DNA of 6,436 nucleotides. Origin: Legionellales bacterium UBA5158. Its GTDB lineage: Bacteria; Pseudomonadota; Gammaproteobacteria; DSM-16500. This document shows, piece by piece, positions 5,642 to 6,436 of the stretch. A program made the position numbers and the translations under genes. Below the pieces are notes generated by a model, which did not search any database, was not told the DNA's origin, and saw only the letters and a list, made by a program, of their open reading frames with translations. Positions within the stretch are counted from its first letter, which is position 1. The number at the start of each line of letters is the position of its first letter. The stretch spans positions 8,968-15,403 of the forward strand of contig DHXK01000180.1 in assembly GCA_002413665.1 (NCBI GenBank). The letters run 5' to 3'.

Positions 5642-6088
5642 ATGCAGCTAAGACTAGTCGCAACAGTTTTGCTCGGATTATTTTTAAGTAATGCCTGCTT
5701 TGCATATGATAATGCTACGCAAATTGGGCGCTATGTTACTGTTTCAAATGCGCCGAAAATATCTCAAGTAAATTTACTCTCGCAGGTTATTGAAGTTCGA
5801 TTTCCTCAGAATATTCAAACTATTGGCTCAGCTATGAATTATCTATTACATTTTAGCGGTTATAGTTTAGTAACTTCGTCACTTATTAATCGTGCATTTA
5901 AAAAAACTTTAAATAAGCCTTTGCCTCTCATTGACCGACAATTTGGTCCTATGTCCTTGAAAAATGCGTTAACAACACTTTCAGGACCTGCGTTTGATTT
6001 AATTGATGACCCAGTGAATAGAGAGGTAAATTTTAGCTTGAATGCTAAATTTTTGAATCGAAATAAATCTAAGATTTGCCATCACTAA
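5642..6088 (+). CDS. PilL-family protein of ICE-type conjugation system (PilL N-terminal type), secreted
   Basis: This 148-residue exported protein has a Sec signal peptide at 1-21 (hydrophobic VATVLLGLFL, likely cleavage after CFA). The mature part carries the pattern of the conjugative-region PilL N-terminal family (TIGR03748): GRYVTVSNAP (29-38), LLSQVIEVRFP (45-55), IGSAMNYLLHFSGYSL (61-76), PLPLIDRQFGPMSLKNAL (93-110) and LSGPAFDLIDDPVNREVNF (113-131). Such genes stand at the start of the type IV secretion/pilus cluster of SPI-7/PAPI-1-like and Legionella GI-T4SS elements, where the protein is thought to act at the cell envelope. GGAG 10 bases before the ATG supports the start. It lies 42 bases after terminator T2, with no clear promoter between. 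Length is normal for the short PilL form. Its exact role in conjugation is not established by the sequence. Confidence 0.82.
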   Translation: MQLRLVATVLLGLFLSNACFAYDNATQIGRYVTVSNAPKISQVNLLSQVIEVRFPQNIQTIGSAMNYLLHFSGYSLVTSSLINRAFKKTLNKPLPLIDRQFGPMSLKNALTTLSGPAFDLIDDPVNREVNFSLNAKFLNRNKSKICHH

Positions 6089-6110
6089 TTTTAAATCGGA
6101 TAAAACTATT

Positions 6111-6436
6111 ATGTTGACTAATAAAGATTATGAAAATGTGCTAGGTAAAAGATTTGAATTAATAAAAAATAAGAAATATCTAGCTTTGCTTGCAATAGTT
6201 ATACTGGCTGTAATTATTTCAATGAGCATTTTTCATAATAATATATCAGCAACTAAACTCGATGTTAATCGCAGTAATACTATTACTGCGCGGCTTGATG
6301 CTATGTATACTATCTTAAAAGAAGTTGCTAACAATCCTTCTAACTCAAAACAAGAGAAGATAGCTTTAGAGAGACTAGAAGATAATATTTTCTCGGTTAA
6401 AAAATCGCTGATAAATGTAGCTAAATCTTCAGATAT
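6111..6436 (+). CDS. Single-pass membrane protein of the conjugation operon, C-terminus off the right edge
   Basis: An open frame from ATG 6111 runs to the right edge, 108 codons plus two bases. It starts 22 bases after the PilL-family stop, with a weak CGGA element 10 bases upstream. A basic N-terminal part (about 1-22) precedes one membrane helix, YLALLAIVILAVIISMSIF (about 23-41), which suggests the N-terminus is cytoplasmic and the rest periplasmic. The following part (45-108) is helical with coiled-coil character (ITARLDAMYTILKEV, LERLEDNIFSVKKSLI). This layout is common among inner-membrane components of ICE-type secretion systems, and position favours that role. The specific family cannot be fixed from the visible part. 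Confidence 0.72.
   Translation, partial: MLTNKDYENVLGKRFELIKNKKYLALLAIVILAVIISMSIFHNNISATKLDVNRSNTITARLDAMYTILKEVANNPSNSKQEKIALERLEDNIFSVKKSLINVAKSSD

Noticed and set aside
5656..5701. Lipoprotein signal in the PilL-family protein (SNAC near residue 19)
   Set aside because: The residues before Cys do not fit a lipobox, whereas CFA gives an acceptable signal peptidase I site.

Overview
The window is AT-rich by eye and reads as part of an integrated mobile element in a gammaproteobacterium. Codon usage and the mix of genes suggest Legionella or a close relative, but the genus is an inference from family resemblance. No integrase, attachment site, tRNA, rRNA, insertion sequence or CRISPR array is visible, so neither element boundary lies inside the window.

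Left part, minus strand (1-3532). A large alpha-solenoid (HEAT-like) gene of unknown function runs off the left edge. After a 245-base gap comes a two-gene minus-strand operon: a CI/LexA-like repressor (2888-3532), followed 16 bases later by a short-chain dehydrogenase with a hydrophobic C-terminal tail (1966-2871). The repressor keeps its helix-turn-helix and S24 fold. However, the S24 nucleophile position is Ala (A129) and the hinge Ala-Gly cleavage pair reads Ala-Ala (A92-A93), so it should not self-cleave in an SOS response.

Switch region (3533-3685). Divergent promoters face away from each other around three related 13-bp operator-like sites (core ATAC-N4-AGTAT), with centres 30 and 32 bp apart. 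One site covers the -10 of the leftward promoter and one covers the -10 region of the rightward promoter. This looks like a lambdoid-type genetic switch, but no Cro-like gene follows on the right.

Phage-like early operon, plus strand (3686-5477). It holds a phage replication/replisome-organiser-like protein, a small Cys-rich zinc-binding protein that overlaps it by 4 bases, a small basic helical protein, and a phage Q-type antitermination protein. The replication gene has an in-frame amber codon at 3719-3721, where the family normally has a conserved Trp (FWIG motif). The apparent ORF therefore starts only at a TTG at 3758 without a ribosome binding site.

Terminator block and conjugation genes (5478-6436). 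Just after the Q-like gene lie a TTGACC direct repeat, a candidate promoter and two consecutive intrinsic terminators. Then come a PilL-family gene of ICE-type conjugation systems (secreted, 148 aa) and a single-pass membrane protein cut by the right edge. I see no separate promoter between the terminators and the pilL-like gene.

Together this suggests a hybrid: phage-style repression, replication and antitermination genes placed upstream of an ICE type IV secretion/pilus operon, with the Q-like protein a candidate for the factor that lets transcription enter the conjugation genes.
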